64,000 bases of DNA from Comamonas odontotermitis (GTDB lineage Bacteria; Pseudomonadota; Gammaproteobacteria; Burkholderiales; Burkholderiaceae_C), in contig NZ_JACHKZ010000002.1 in assembly GCF_014207855.1 (NCBI RefSeq), positions 214,728 to 278,727 on the forward strand, read 5' to 3'. Below the pieces are notes generated by a model that was not told the DNA's origin, made no database searches, and saw only the letters and a list, made by a program, of their open reading frames with translations. The position numbers were made by a program, and so were the translations under genes. Below, piece by piece: positions 1-8,457 of this stretch. Each line of letters starts with the position of its first letter. The stretch's first letter is position 1.

Positions 1-656
1 GCGGGGCAGTCTCCGCAACCATAACCCCAGCTGTGCAACTGCTCTCGCTGCCCCAGGTAACAGGAATGGGAATCGCGCCGCACCAGTTCTACCAGTGCAT
101 CGCCGCCAAGTGCGTGCGTGAGCGCCCAAGTCTCCGCCTTGTCGATCCACATCAGCGGAGTCTCCAGGGTCAACGGCCGATCCACCCCCAGGCTCAACGC
201 CACTTGCAGCGCTTTGAGGGTGTTGTCGCGGCAATCCGGGTAGCCCGAGTAATCGGTCTGCGACATACCGCCCACCAGCACATCCAGCCCACGCCGGTAC
301 GCCAGTGCCGCAGCCAGCGTGAAAAACAGCAGGTTGCGCCCCGGCACAAAGGTATTGGGCAGCCCATCGGCCTGCATGGCGATGGCGACATCGTCCGTCA
401 TGGCACTGGCCCCCAATTGGCCCAATACATCCACATGCAGCAGATGGTCATCGCCCAGGCGCCCTGGCCACTGATCCTGCATGGCCAGCAAACCCTCGCG
501 CAGTTGGTAGCGGCACTCTAGCTCGACGCGATGGCGCTGGCCATAGTCAAAGCCCAGGGTCTCCACGTGCCCATAGCGCGATAGCGCCCACGCAAGACAG
601 GTGGCCGAATCCTGCCCCCCCGAAAAGAGCACCAGCGCTCGCCGTGTTGAATTCAT
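1..656 (-). CDS. queC: 7-cyano-7-deazaguanine synthase QueC, 3' end cut by window edge
   Basis: QueC converts 7-carboxy-7-deazaguanine, ammonia and ATP to preQ0 in queuosine synthesis. The N-terminus carries the PP-loop SGGQDS at residues 12-17, followed by the family segment LGFDYGQRH. At the window edge the frame reads WGYGCGDCP, with cysteines at about residues 214 and 217 that belong to the zinc-binding cluster. About 218 codons are present, so only the last few residues are missing. The ATG at 656 overlaps the stop of the upstream transporter gene in an ATGA, so the two are translationally coupled. Function is well supported by motifs; the end is not visible. Confidence 0.93.
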   Translation of the reverse strand, partial: MNSTRRALVLFSGGQDSATCLAWALSRYGHVETLGFDYGQRHRVELECRYQLREGLLAMQDQWPGRLGDDHLLHVDVLGQLGASAMTDDVAIAMQADGLPNTFVPGRNLLFFTLAAALAYRRGLDVLVGGMSQTDYSGYPDCRDNTLKALQVALSLGVDRPLTLETPLMWIDKAETWALTHALGGDALVELVRRDSHSCYLGQREQLHSWGYGCGDCP

Positions 657-1324
657 GGTGTTACCCCTGCAGGCTCGGTGCCTTGCCGCATGCTGCGCAC
701 AATGGCCGCCAGCAGCACACCGTAGGCAGGCACGAACAGAAGCAGGCTCACGGCGAGCTTGATGACGTAGTCGACCATGGCGATCTCCACCCAGTTGGCC
801 GCCATGAAAGCATTGTCACTGCGCCAGAAAGCGATGGAGAAAAACGCCACCGTATCCAGCGCCTGTCCAAACACCGAAGCGGCAGCAGGCGCCAGCCACC
901 ATGCGCGGCTTTGCTGGCGAATGCGGTCAAACACCTGAATATCCATCAGCTGCCCCAAGACATAGGCAGCAAAGCTGGCAAACGCAATCCGAAAGACGAA
1001 GCTGTTGAAATCGGACAGGGCATCCATCCCGTTGAAGCGGCCCTCATGAAACAGCACGCCCACGACATAGGATGCAACCAACGCCGGCAGCATGGCCTGC
1101 GCAATGACGCGCCGTGCGGGCGCCTTGCCGATGAGCCGCACCGTCAGATCGGTTGCGAGGAAGATGAATGGAAAACTGAACGCACCCCAGGTGCTGTGAA
1201 ATCCCAGCAGCGTGATGGGCAGCTGTACCAGGTAATTGCTGGCGATGACGATGGCGATGTGGAACGCCACCAGGAGAGGTAGGTAAAGCGGCACGCGCGA
1301 TGGCGATGCCTGAACGGGCGTCAT
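653..1324 (-). CDS. yhhQ: Queuosine precursor transporter, YhhQ/VUT family
   Basis: This 223-residue hydrophobic protein has about six membrane segments and the family signature regions [19 protein letters not shown] and [16 protein letters not shown]. YhhQ (COG1738) takes up preQ0/preQ1 in bacteria. Here it is followed directly by queC with an ATGA overlap, so uptake and synthesis of the same 7-deazaguanine precursor are encoded in one transcript. The ATG at 1324 has an AAGGA Shine-Dalgarno 5 nt upstream, and that site may be part of a preQ1 riboswitch pseudoknot. Family assignment is firm; substrate is from family knowledge and neighbour. Confidence 0.92.
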   Translation of the reverse strand: MTPVQASPSRVPLYLPLLVAFHIAIVIASNYLVQLPITLLGFHSTWGAFSFPFIFLATDLTVRLIGKAPARRVIAQAMLPALVASYVVGVLFHEGRFNGMDALSDFNSFVFRIAFASFAAYVLGQLMDIQVFDRIRQQSRAWWLAPAAASVFGQALDTVAFFSIAFWRSDNAFMAANWVEIAMVDYVIKLAVSLLLFVPAYGVLLAAIVRSMRQGTEPAGVTP

Positions 1325-1329
1325 GGCAA

Positions 1330-1363
1330 TCCTTTTTGGTGAATGGGGGCGAGGGAACCCATT
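1330..1363 (-). promoter_or_regulatory. Candidate preQ1 class I-like riboswitch covering the yhhQ ribosome-binding site
   Basis: On the minus strand a 6-bp stem AATGGG/CCCATT (1363-1358 with 1347-1342) encloses a loop beginning UUC-CCU. It is followed by an A-rich stretch CACCAAAA and then AGGA, which can pair with the loop CCU/UCC to form an H-type pseudoknot. This is the preQ1-I architecture (stem, UUC, second-stem strand, short joining region, A-rich tail, second-stem strand). Here the second strand is also the Shine-Dalgarno of yhhQ. The joining region is about 2 nt shorter than in the Bacillus aptamer, so the call is tentative. Confidence 0.42.
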
Positions 1364-1483
1364 GGGACGACAAATATGAAGGCCGTTATTGTAGCTGCCA
1401 GGATGATTCCCCGCATGGCGCTCTCACGCTGTCAGCATGGCTGCAAACAGGTATCTGCACCTGAGCCCGGTCAACGCCCCACG

Positions 1484-1509
1484 AAAAAGCCCCGGCTGGG
1501 CCGGGGCTT
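1484..1509 (-). terminator. Rho-independent terminator of the secreted-protein gene
   Basis: A 9-bp GC-rich stem (1488-1496 with 1500-1508, loop of 3) is followed on the minus strand by a run of five T. It lies just beyond the stop of the gene ending at 1527, so it ends that transcript before the yhhQ leader. Confidence 0.85.
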
Positions 1510-1526
1510 GGCAGGGCTGACCGCTG

Positions 1527-2387
1527 TCAACGCGACGCAGCCAGCGCCTCCAGTGCGGCGCGCAGCGCGGCATCGTTGTTCGCCTGCTCCGGCGTAGGCT
1601 CTGCGGGCACCTTGCGCAGAAGGCCGGTAATACGCCCGGACTGCTGCATCAGGCGATTGGCATAGACTGCGCCGTCATCCGAGCCGTTGCTGAAACGCCA
1701 GCTGCCTTCACCCTGGTTCACGCTCCAGGTCATCACAAACGAGCGCACCGACTCGCTCGACGTGCTGCTGCGGAATTTGACGCACTGCGTCTTGCCGGCA
1801 TCGGTGCCCCGGATCATCTGCTCGCAGGCAAACAAGCCGTCATACGACACGGCCATTCCGTTGCTGAACGACGAGCCCTGCGTCACGCGCGTCAGTTCGA
1901 TGGCGTCATGCTCAATACGGCCTGCCGTGTTTGCATATACGGCACTCCACAGGCCCAACAAGGCCTGCGGGCTGTTGTCATAGCCAAACTGAAAGCGCTT
2001 GAGTTCCTTTTCAGGCTCGCCCGGCAGGGTGATGAAGCCTTGCGTACCGCTGACAAAACGGATCCGCACATTGCCAGGGCTCCCCCGCTCGACGCCGCTT
2101 TGCGGGCCGCTGCCCAGGTAGCGACCACCTTCATAGCGGCCCAACAGTGCGTCAACGATGTTGTTGTCACCCAGGCGGCCCGTGGCCATGTAGAACGTGG
2201 GCTGGCCATTTCTCTCGTATGCATAGACCTGCATCACCACCGTGTCGTTTTGCACATCGATGGCAAAACCACGGCCAGGCGCACCGTTCAATTCATCGCT
2301 GATGATCCAGGTGCCTCCCTGGGGCACAAAGGCATGCGCCATGCCAGTCACGGCCAGTGCGGCAGCGGTAATGGTGTGTTTGAACAT
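1527..2387 (-). CDS. Secreted protein of unknown function, paralogue of the protein at 53011
   Basis: 286 residues with an N-terminal signal peptide (hydrophobic residues about 4-19, ending near AHAF). The N-terminal half contains the motifs GTWIISDELNG, PGRGFAID, VMQVYAYE and GGRYLGSG, which recur closely in the 277-residue product at 53011. The C-terminal half has FACEQMIRG and a paired cysteine region (TQCVKF) that may form a disulfide. I recognise no enzyme motif. The gene is monocistronic, with a strong AGGAG ribosome-binding site and its own terminator. It is probably periplasmic or exported; the role is unknown. Confidence 0.8.
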   Translation of the reverse strand: MFKHTITAAALAVTGMAHAFVPQGGTWIISDELNGAPGRGFAIDVQNDTVVMQVYAYERNGQPTFYMATGRLGDNNIVDALLGRYEGGRYLGSGPQSGVERGSPGNVRIRFVSGTQGFITLPGEPEKELKRFQFGYDNSPQALLGLWSAVYANTAGRIEHDAIELTRVTQGSSFSNGMAVSYDGLFACEQMIRGTDAGKTQCVKFRSSTSSESVRSFVMTWSVNQGEGSWRFSNGSDDGAVYANRLMQQSGRITGLLRKVPAEPTPEQANNDAALRAALEALAASR

Positions 2388-2406
2388 GTTTCACTCCTGC
2401 GTTTTT

Positions 2407-2428
2407 GGCACTGCCGGGTCGCAGTGCC
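2407..2428. other. Strong hairpin in the leader of the secreted-protein gene
   Basis: A perfect 8-bp inverted repeat GGCACTGC/GCAGTGCC with a 6-nt loop lies between the end of the citrate-lyase-like gene (2470) and the ATG at 2387. On the minus strand it is followed by AAAAA rather than T, so it is not a standard terminator. It may shape the 5' untranslated region or protect the upstream transcript's end. Confidence 0.5.
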
Positions 2429-2469
2429 ATCTTGCAGCGAGTATATCGGTGGGTGGCAGGCGGAACGTG

Positions 2470-3348
2470 TCAGACCGTTTCAGCACGGCGTGTCGCCAGT
2501 TGGTGGCGCAGAACCGTCTTGCGCGCCAGTGCAATCACCGGAGCGTCCACCATGCGGCCATTCACCACACAGACACCACCGTGCGCAGCCTCTGCCGCGG
2601 CCAGCACCTGCTGCGCCGATTGCAACTGTGCATCACTCGGGGTGTAGGCGGCATTTACTTCGGCCGCCTGCATCGGATGGATGCACAGCTTGCCGCCAAA
2701 ACCGCCGCGCACCGCGCGCTCGGCGTCAGCCCGCACCACGCTGCCGTCTTGCGTGTTGACGGTCACACCGTCGATCGGCGCGGGCAATTGTGCACGGCGC
2801 GATGTCAGCACCACTGCCAGCCGCACCGGCACCAGCTCTGCCTCGTCCGCCGCGCAGGCCATACCTGCATCCACCTGAAAATCCAGATGGCCAAACGCCA
2901 GCCGCAGCACCTTGGGCGCCTGTGCAATGGTGTCGATGCAATGCAATCCCCACACAGATTCGATGATGGGCACCACCACGCCACCATCGCCTACGGCGTC
3001 GGCCAGCATTGCCAGCGCTGCAGCCTCCTCGGCCTTGGGCAGCACAGCGCCTGCGCAGCCCTGCTGGCATAGCTGACGCAGCGCCCATACATCGCCATCA
3101 AACCACTGCGTGCCTGGTGCGTTGATGCGTACCAGCACCCGCGCGCGCTGTGAGGCAGCCAACGTCTGCATGACATCCAGCAACGCTTCCCGTGCGGCAT
3201 CCTTGTCGGCGGGAGCCACCGCATCTTCCAGATCCACGATCACGGCATCGGCACCGCTTGCCAGAGCCTTGCCGATGCGTTCAGGACGGCTGGCCGGAAC
3301 AAACAGCCACGATGTGGCATTGGCCAAGGGGTGATTCTCGAATTTCAT
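2470..3348 (-). CDS. CitE-like CoA-ester lyase (HpcH/HpaI aldolase family)
   Basis: 292 residues. Family motifs are SWLFVPASRPERIGKA at the N-terminus, VIVDLEDAVAP (metal/substrate loop), RINAPGT, VLPKAEE, PIIESVWGL, FGHLDFQVDAG and GFGGKLCIHPMQ. The family includes citrate lyase beta, malyl-CoA, citramalyl-CoA and HMG-CoA lyases, which use a divalent metal to split beta-hydroxyacyl-CoA esters. No citD/citF partners are present, so a free CoA-ester substrate is more likely than citrate lyase. It is the last gene of the minus arm of the catabolic island, 104 bp after the receptor gene. Citramalyl-CoA or malyl-CoA lyase is my best guess. Confidence 0.85.
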   Translation of the reverse strand: MKFENHPLANATSWLFVPASRPERIGKALASGADAVIVDLEDAVAPADKDAAREALLDVMQTLAASQRARVLVRINAPGTQWFDGDVWALRQLCQQGCAGAVLPKAEEAAALAMLADAVGDGGVVVPIIESVWGLHCIDTIAQAPKVLRLAFGHLDFQVDAGMACAADEAELVPVRLAVVLTSRRAQLPAPIDGVTVNTQDGSVVRADAERAVRGGFGGKLCIHPMQAAEVNAAYTPSDAQLQSAQQVLAAAEAAHGGVCVVNGRMVDAPVIALARKTVLRHQLATRRAETV

Positions 3349-3398
3349 AGCGCACCAACATTACACAACCTAAGCCAGCCGCAGATTCCGACTGAAAT

Positions 3399-3417
3399 AG
3401 CAGCCCCCTGGGCTGCT
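3399..3417. other. Hairpin between receptor gene and CitE-like gene
   Basis: An 8-bp inverted repeat AGCAGCCC/GGGCTGCT with a 3-nt loop lies in the 104-bp gap. On the minus strand it is followed by only ATTTC, so it could be a weak attenuator that lowers expression of the lyase relative to upstream genes. Confidence 0.4.
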
Positions 3418-3452
3418 CTCTGGCGACTGACGAAGGAGAAACAAAAATCCGA

Positions 3453-4448
3453 TCACTCCGCAGTCACACCCGCGGCGCGAATCACCGTGTTCCAGCGCTT
3501 CACCTCGGATTCAAGCAGGGTTTTGAGGCTCTGCGGCGTAGCGCGGTCGGGCGTCACCAGCTCGCTGCTCAGGTCAGCAATGCGCTGCACCACCACCGGG
3601 TCTTTCAAAGCCACGTTCAGCGCAGCATTGATCTTCTTGATCACCTCGGCAGGCGTGCCCTTGGGGGCATACATGCCGTGCCACACCTTTACATCAAAGC
3701 CCTTGAGGCCTTGCTCGTCCAGCGTGGGAATATTGGGCATGGTCGACAGACGCTGCGGCGTGGTCACGCCAAATACCTTGACGCGATTGCCATCCTTGAT
3801 GACCGGCGCAGTCTGTGTGGTCTGGTCGCACAGCAGATCCACCTGCCCGCCCATCAGATCGTTCATCGCCGGGCCGGCTCCCTTGTAGGGCACGGTGGTG
3901 AGCTTCACGCCGATCTGGTGCATGAACAACATGCCGCACAACTGCGAGACGGCACCGATGCCCGCATTGGCCAGCGATACCTTGTCCTGGTTGGCCTTCA
4001 CGTAAGCGAGCAGCTCCTGGTAATTGTTGGCCGGAAAGTCCTTGCGCGAAAGCAAGGTCATCGGCACATCGAGCACCTGACCGATGTATTCGAAATCCTT
4101 GAGCGGGTCATAGGGCAGCTTCTTGTACAGCGCAGGCGCTGTGGCCATGCCCATGTGGTGGATCAGGATGGTATAGCCGTCATTCTTGGCGCGGGCCACA
4201 CGGGCAGGGGCAATGGTGCCACCAGCGCCCACGGTGTTTTCCACGACCACGGTCTGGCCCAGCGATTTACCCATGGGTATGGCCAGCATGCGGGCCACCA
4301 CATCGGTCGGGCCACCTGCGGAATACGGCACCACCATCACCACCGGCTTGGTCGGCCAGTCTTCGGCCTGGGCCTGGCTGTGAATGGCAAGGCCCGCACA
4401 GGCCAGCAGGGCCGCGCCTGCAGTTTTCTTCAGCAACGAATAGCGCAT
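3453..4448 (-). CDS. Bug/TctC-family tripartite tricarboxylate transporter substrate-binding protein
   Basis: 331 residues from the ATG at 4448, chosen because GAGGAGACACG precedes it and the protein then begins with a signal peptide (MRYSLLKK, then a hydrophobic core ending QAQA). Family motifs include VVMVVPYSAGGPTDVVARM, VVENTVGAGG, YKGAGPAMNDLMGGQVDL and PNIPTLDEQG. Bug receptors bind carboxylates or similar small molecules in the periplasm. No TctA/TctB membrane genes are in the window, which is usual for the expanded Bug family in Betaproteobacteria. Its place in the operon suggests that it captures the substrate degraded by its neighbours. Confidence 0.92.
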   Translation of the reverse strand: MRYSLLKKTAGAALLACAGLAIHSQAQAEDWPTKPVVMVVPYSAGGPTDVVARMLAIPMGKSLGQTVVVENTVGAGGTIAPARVARAKNDGYTILIHHMGMATAPALYKKLPYDPLKDFEYIGQVLDVPMTLLSRKDFPANNYQELLAYVKANQDKVSLANAGIGAVSQLCGMLFMHQIGVKLTTVPYKGAGPAMNDLMGGQVDLLCDQTTQTAPVIKDGNRVKVFGVTTPQRLSTMPNIPTLDEQGLKGFDVKVWHGMYAPKGTPAEVIKKINAALNVALKDPVVVQRIADLSSELVTPDRATPQSLKTLLESEVKRWNTVIRAAGVTAE

Positions 4449-4498
4449 CGTGTCTCCTCGGTTATCGGTTGTGGCAGGTACATGGCCTGCTTGTCGTC

Positions 4499-5878
4499 TT
4501 ATACGGCTTGCAGCAGGGTTTCGACCCTGGTCCAATCCCGTACTTTCCAGAGTTTGTGCACTGCGTTTTGCATCTGCACAGCAGGCACTTCCTTGCAAAA
4601 CGCGCCCAGGCGCAACGCCTTGTCCGTCAGTTCTTCACGGCTGAGGGTATTGCCTGGGTCGCCCTTGGGCTCGTCGACACGGCCGTGCAGCGTGCGGCCA
4701 CCGGTGGTGGTCACCGTCACCTTGCCGATCCAGCGCCGGGGGTAAGCGGTATCCACCTCGGTATCCAGCACCATGCTGACCTTGTCGCGCAGCGCCATGG
4801 TGTCCTGCGCGCGGTAGTCGTTGTCGAATTCGGTCAGACCCGCAAAACCATGGCGCGCAGCCAGGGCCAGCACCGTACCCATCGAGAACTTGCTCTGGTG
4901 CACCGTGCTCGGATCAACCACGGGCCCCAGCACATCGATGGCAGCCTGGTGCACATGGGTCACCACTCCCGCAATGTCAGGCACCTTCAGCCGGTGCTCG
5001 CGCATCACCTGCAGCAGTGCGTCTGCGGCTGGGTGGGTGTGGCGGCAGGATGCATGCCACTTGAACGATGTCTCCGCTGTGGCCCAGCGTGTTCCCAGGC
5101 CATCGATCAGCCGGGCCGGGTCGCTGTCGGTGGACATGCCCGCCGCCATGCCCTGCGGTCCGCAGAAGATATCGGCCGCGCCCGTAAAGCCATCGCGTGC
5201 CAGGTAAGCGGCCATCAGGCCCGCGCCAGCCGCGTGCGCAGTGTGCAGCTGCTTGCTGTCGGCCGCCGTGCGCAAAAACTCCCACAGGCCCGCCGACTGC
5301 GTACCTGCCGAGCCAAAGGCGTGGAGCATCTGCGCAGCATTAAGCCCCAGCAGATGACCGACAGCCGCCGCAGACGCCAAGGTGCCCGCCGTGCCCGTGG
5401 TGTGAAAGATCTTGTAATGCGAACGACCCAGGAATTCGCCTACACGGATTCCCACCTCGTACCCCGCGACGCAGGCAGTGAGCAGATCCTTGCCCGATTT
5501 GCCCAGCGCCTGCGCGACAGCCACGGCGGGCGGAAAGACTACGGCCGCCGGGTGGAACACCGAGCCGTTGTGCACATCGTCCTGCTCCGCCACGTGCGAT
5601 GCGGCCGCATTGGCCATGGCGGCCAGGTACGGGCTGCTGGTGGCGCCTTGCGGGCCGATCACCTCAGACGGGCCTTGCTGCGGGCCCATGGCCAACGCAA
5701 AGCGGGTGATGCTTGCCACCGGCCGCGCATTGTGGCCTGCAACGGCCGAACCGAACCAGTCCACCCACAGGTCTTCGGTCTTTTGGACAACTGTCTCGGG
5801 AATATCGCTGTATTTCAGCTCGGCGGCAAAACGGGCCAGCTGGGCTGCGGGGGTGGATGTTGCGGGGGTTGTTGTCAT
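4499..5878 (-). CDS. MmgE/PrpD family protein
   Basis: 459 residues, full length for the family. Motifs include VQKTEDLWVDWFGSAVAG, HVAEQDDVHNGSVFHPAAVVFP, ACVAGYEVGIRVGE, HTTGTAGTLASAAAVG and FKWHASCRHTHPAADALL. The family contains 2-methylcitrate dehydratase (PrpD), cis-aconitate decarboxylase and iminodisuccinate epimerase, all acting on carboxylates. No prpB or prpC lies nearby, so a methylcitrate-cycle role is unlikely. Position between the CaiB gene and the receptor gene points to a dehydratase or isomerase step in the same pathway. Exact reaction unknown. Confidence 0.88.
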   Translation of the reverse strand: MTTTPATSTPAAQLARFAAELKYSDIPETVVQKTEDLWVDWFGSAVAGHNARPVASITRFALAMGPQQGPSEVIGPQGATSSPYLAAMANAAASHVAEQDDVHNGSVFHPAAVVFPPAVAVAQALGKSGKDLLTACVAGYEVGIRVGEFLGRSHYKIFHTTGTAGTLASAAAVGHLLGLNAAQMLHAFGSAGTQSAGLWEFLRTAADSKQLHTAHAAGAGLMAAYLARDGFTGAADIFCGPQGMAAGMSTDSDPARLIDGLGTRWATAETSFKWHASCRHTHPAADALLQVMREHRLKVPDIAGVVTHVHQAAIDVLGPVVDPSTVHQSKFSMGTVLALAARHGFAGLTEFDNDYRAQDTMALRDKVSMVLDTEVDTAYPRRWIGKVTVTTTGGRTLHGRVDEPKGDPGNTLSREELTDKALRLGAFCKEVPAVQMQNAVHKLWKVRDWTRVETLLQAV

Positions 5879-5902
5879 GGTTCCTGTATCTCCAACAGGG
5901 CA

Positions 5903-7093
5903 TCAAATGCCGGATGCCTTGTGCACTGCGGCCAGTGCCTCGGGGGTCAATTGCAGTTCTTGCAGAATCGCTGCGGTGTGTTCGCCCACCGCTGGCACCG
6001 GGTCCATGCGGTAGCTGTACTGGTTGTTGCGGCCAGGCGGCAGCAAGGCGGGCACGGCTCCCACAGGCGTCGCCACATCGGCAAAGCGCTGGCGTGCGAT
6101 GAGCTGCGGGTGCGCCCACAGGCCGGCCATGTCGTTGACATGTGCGTTGGCAATACCGGCATCGTCCAGCCGCTGCACCACCTCATTCGCCTTGAGCGCC
6201 CCGAAGATGCGCAGGATCTCGGCCTGCAATGCATCGCGGTTGGTATTGCGCCGGGCATTGCTGTCAAAGCGCGGGTCGGTGGCCAGTTGCGGCGCCAGCA
6301 GCACCTGGTCGCAGAAAATCTTCCATTCGCGCTCGTTCTGCAAACCCAGCATCACCGTGCCGCCGTCGCCCGCCACAAACGGGCCGTAGGGGTAGATGCT
6401 GGCGTGCGATGCACCGGTGCGCGGCGGCGGCGCAGCGCCTTCGAACGCGTAGTACAGCGGGTAGCCCATCCATTCGCCCAGTGCTTCGAGCATGGATACG
6501 TCGATGTGGCTGCCTTCGCCCGTCTTACCCCGCAGCAACAAGGCCGACAGAATATTGGTGTAGGCGTACATGCCAGCGGCGATATCAGCCACCGAGATAC
6601 CTGATTTGCTCGGGGTCTCGGGTGTGCCGGTGACGGAGAGAAACCCCGCCTCGCTCTGAATCAACAGGTCATAGGCCTTTTTGTCGCGGTACGGGCCGTC
6701 TTCGCCATAGCCGCTGATATCGCAGACGATGAGCTGCGGAAACTCGGCGTGCAGCGCCTCGTAGGACAGCCCCATGCGCGCAGCCGCGCCGGGCGCCAGG
6801 TTCTGCAGCAATACATCGGCCGTGCCCAGCAGTTTTTTCAGCGCAGCGAGCGACGCCGCGTCTTTCAGATCGAGCGCCAGACTCTCCTTGTTGCGGTTGA
6901 GCCAGGTGAAGTGCGATGACTGGCCGCGCACACGGCTGTCATAGCCGCGCGCAAAATCGCCGCTGCCCGGCCGCTCCACCTTGATGACGCGGGCGCCCAG
7001 ATCGGCCAGCTGGCGCGCACAAAAGGGCGCAGCAACCGCGTGCTCCAGCGAGACGACGGTAATTCCGTCAAGAGGTCGGGTTCTAGGGGGCAT
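5903..7093 (-). CDS. CaiB/BaiF (family III) CoA-transferase
   Basis: 396 residues with the classic start PLDGITVVSLEHAVAAPFCARQLADLGARVIKVE, which includes the CoA-binding region. Further motifs are FTWLNRNKESLALDLK, LLIQSEAGFLSVTGTPE and SALLLRGKTGEGSHIDVSML. The catalytic Asp of family III corresponds to the DISGYGEDGPY region or its upstream partner. The enzyme moves CoA between carboxylates, often dicarboxylates, from succinyl-CoA or acetyl-CoA. It is co-oriented with an acyl-CoA dehydrogenase and a mesaconyl-CoA-hydratase-like protein, so it likely activates the imported acid. Confidence 0.9.
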   Translation of the reverse strand: MPPRTRPLDGITVVSLEHAVAAPFCARQLADLGARVIKVERPGSGDFARGYDSRVRGQSSHFTWLNRNKESLALDLKDAASLAALKKLLGTADVLLQNLAPGAAARMGLSYEALHAEFPQLIVCDISGYGEDGPYRDKKAYDLLIQSEAGFLSVTGTPETPSKSGISVADIAAGMYAYTNILSALLLRGKTGEGSHIDVSMLEALGEWMGYPLYYAFEGAAPPPRTGASHASIYPYGPFVAGDGGTVMLGLQNEREWKIFCDQVLLAPQLATDPRFDSNARRNTNRDALQAEILRIFGALKANEVVQRLDDAGIANAHVNDMAGLWAHPQLIARQRFADVATPVGAVPALLPPGRNNQYSYRMDPVPAVGEHTAAILQELQLTPEALAAVHKASGI

Positions 7094-7200
7094 ATCTCAA
7101 AAACTCATGAAAGCCGGCATTGTTGGCAATGCCGAAGACTGGTGCGGCCCTGGTGCAAGGTGGCAGCGCCAAGGCCATGCAGCAACGGGCCGTTGTGCCA

Positions 7201-8367
7201 TCAGAACGAGCGTGGCAGGCCCAGAATGTGCTCGGCCACATACGAGTAAATCAGGTTGGTCGAAATCGGTGCCACCTGGTACAGGCGCGTCTCGCGGAAC
7301 TTGCGCTCCACGTCGTATTCGCAGGCAAAGCCAAAACCGCCGTGGAACTGCAGGCAGGCATTGGCTGCCTCCCAGCTTGCCTTGGCCGCCAGGTACTTGG
7401 CCATGTTGGCCTGGGCGCCCATGGGTTCGTGCTGGTCGAACAGCTCGCAGGCCTTCCAGCGCATCAGGTTGGCGGCCTCCACTTCGATGAAGGCATCGGC
7501 AATCGGAAACTGCACGCCCTGGTTCTGGCCAATCGGGCGGCCGAACACCTCGCGTTCGCTGACATACTTGGTGACGCGATCGAGGAACCAGTAGCCATCG
7601 CCAATGCATTCGGCGGCGATCAAGGTGCGCTCGGCATTCAAGCCATCGAGGATGTACTTGAAGCCCTTGCCCTCCTCCCCGATGAGGTTCTCCTCCGGGA
7701 TCTCCAGGTTCTCGAAGAACAGCTCGTTGGTCTCGTGGTTGACCATGTTCAGGATCGGGCGCACCGTCAGGCCCTTCTTCTCGGCCTCGCGCAAATCCAC
7801 CATGAAGATCGACATGCCTTCACTCTTCTTCCGGACCTCGGCCAGCGGCGTGGTGCGCGCCAGCAGAATCATGAAATCGCTGTGCTGGATGCGGCTGATC
7901 CACACCTTCTGGCCGTTGATGACGTACTTGTCGCCCTTCTTCACTGCGGTGGTCTTGATCTTGGTGGTGTCGGTGCCGGTGGTGGGTTCGGTCACACCCA
8001 TCGATTGCAGACGCCATTCACCGCTGGCAATCTTGGGCAGGTACTTTTCTTTCTGCGCAGCGCTGCCGTGGCGCAGCAAGGTGCCCATGTTGTACATCTG
8101 ACCGTGGCAGGCGCCCGAGTTGCCGCCACAGCGGTTGATCTCTTCCATGATGACCGAAGCCTCGGTAAGGCCCAGGCCCGAGCCGCCATATTCCTGCGGA
8201 ATCAGCGCCGCCAGCCAGCCCGCCTTGGTGAGTGCGTCCACAAACGCCTCTGGGTAGGCGCGCGCCTCGTCCACCTTGCGGAAATATTCATCGGGAAACT
8301 CGGCACACAGCGCACGGATGGCATCGCGGATTTCGTGAAAGTTGTTGGAGCTGGTGTGTTCGATCAT
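7201..8367 (-). CDS. Acyl-CoA dehydrogenase with atypical C-terminal motif
   Basis: 388 residues with the flavin/substrate motifs MGVTEPTTGTDTTKIKT, YVINGQKVWISR and EREVFGRPIGQNQGVQFPIAD. The C-terminus reads RLYQVAPIST where short- and medium-chain enzymes have YEGT with the catalytic Glu. A Glu in NAERTLIA, upstream of the REVFG helix, sits where isovaleryl-CoA and long-chain dehydrogenases carry their base, so the enzyme is probably active. It lies between the hydratase and CaiB genes. A 2-methyl-branched or dicarboxylyl-CoA substrate would fit the neighbourhood, but that is inference. Confidence 0.9.
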   Translation of the reverse strand: MIEHTSSNNFHEIRDAIRALCAEFPDEYFRKVDEARAYPEAFVDALTKAGWLAALIPQEYGGSGLGLTEASVIMEEINRCGGNSGACHGQMYNMGTLLRHGSAAQKEKYLPKIASGEWRLQSMGVTEPTTGTDTTKIKTTAVKKGDKYVINGQKVWISRIQHSDFMILLARTTPLAEVRKKSEGMSIFMVDLREAEKKGLTVRPILNMVNHETNELFFENLEIPEENLIGEEGKGFKYILDGLNAERTLIAAECIGDGYWFLDRVTKYVSEREVFGRPIGQNQGVQFPIADAFIEVEAANLMRWKACELFDQHEPMGAQANMAKYLAAKASWEAANACLQFHGGFGFACEYDVERKFRETRLYQVAPISTNLIYSYVAEHILGLPRSF

Positions 8368-8386
8368 GGAATCAATCTATTGAATC

Positions 8387-8433
8387 AAAAAGCCTTCTGC
8401 TTACTGCCAGCAAGTGCCAGCAGCTCTGTTTTC
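8387..8433. repeat. Degenerate Comamonadaceae-type intergenic repeat
   Basis: The minus strand reads GAGCTGCTGGCACTTG and later AAGCAGAAGGCTTTTTGA, matching the layout of the fuller copy at 50885. It occupies nearly the whole gap between the dehydrogenase and hydratase genes. Confidence 0.45.
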
Positions 8434-8457
8434 AGGCGCGTTTGCAAAACCTCTTCA

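Noticed and set aside
2401..2430. Hairpin read as a terminator for the CitE-like gene
   Set aside because: On the minus strand the stem is followed by A, not T; reported only as a leader hairpin.
4469..6604. 711-codon plus-strand open frame
   Set aside because: It lies opposite the conserved MmgE/PrpD and CaiB genes, is rich in His, Arg and Gln and has no domain; a typical GC-driven antisense shadow.
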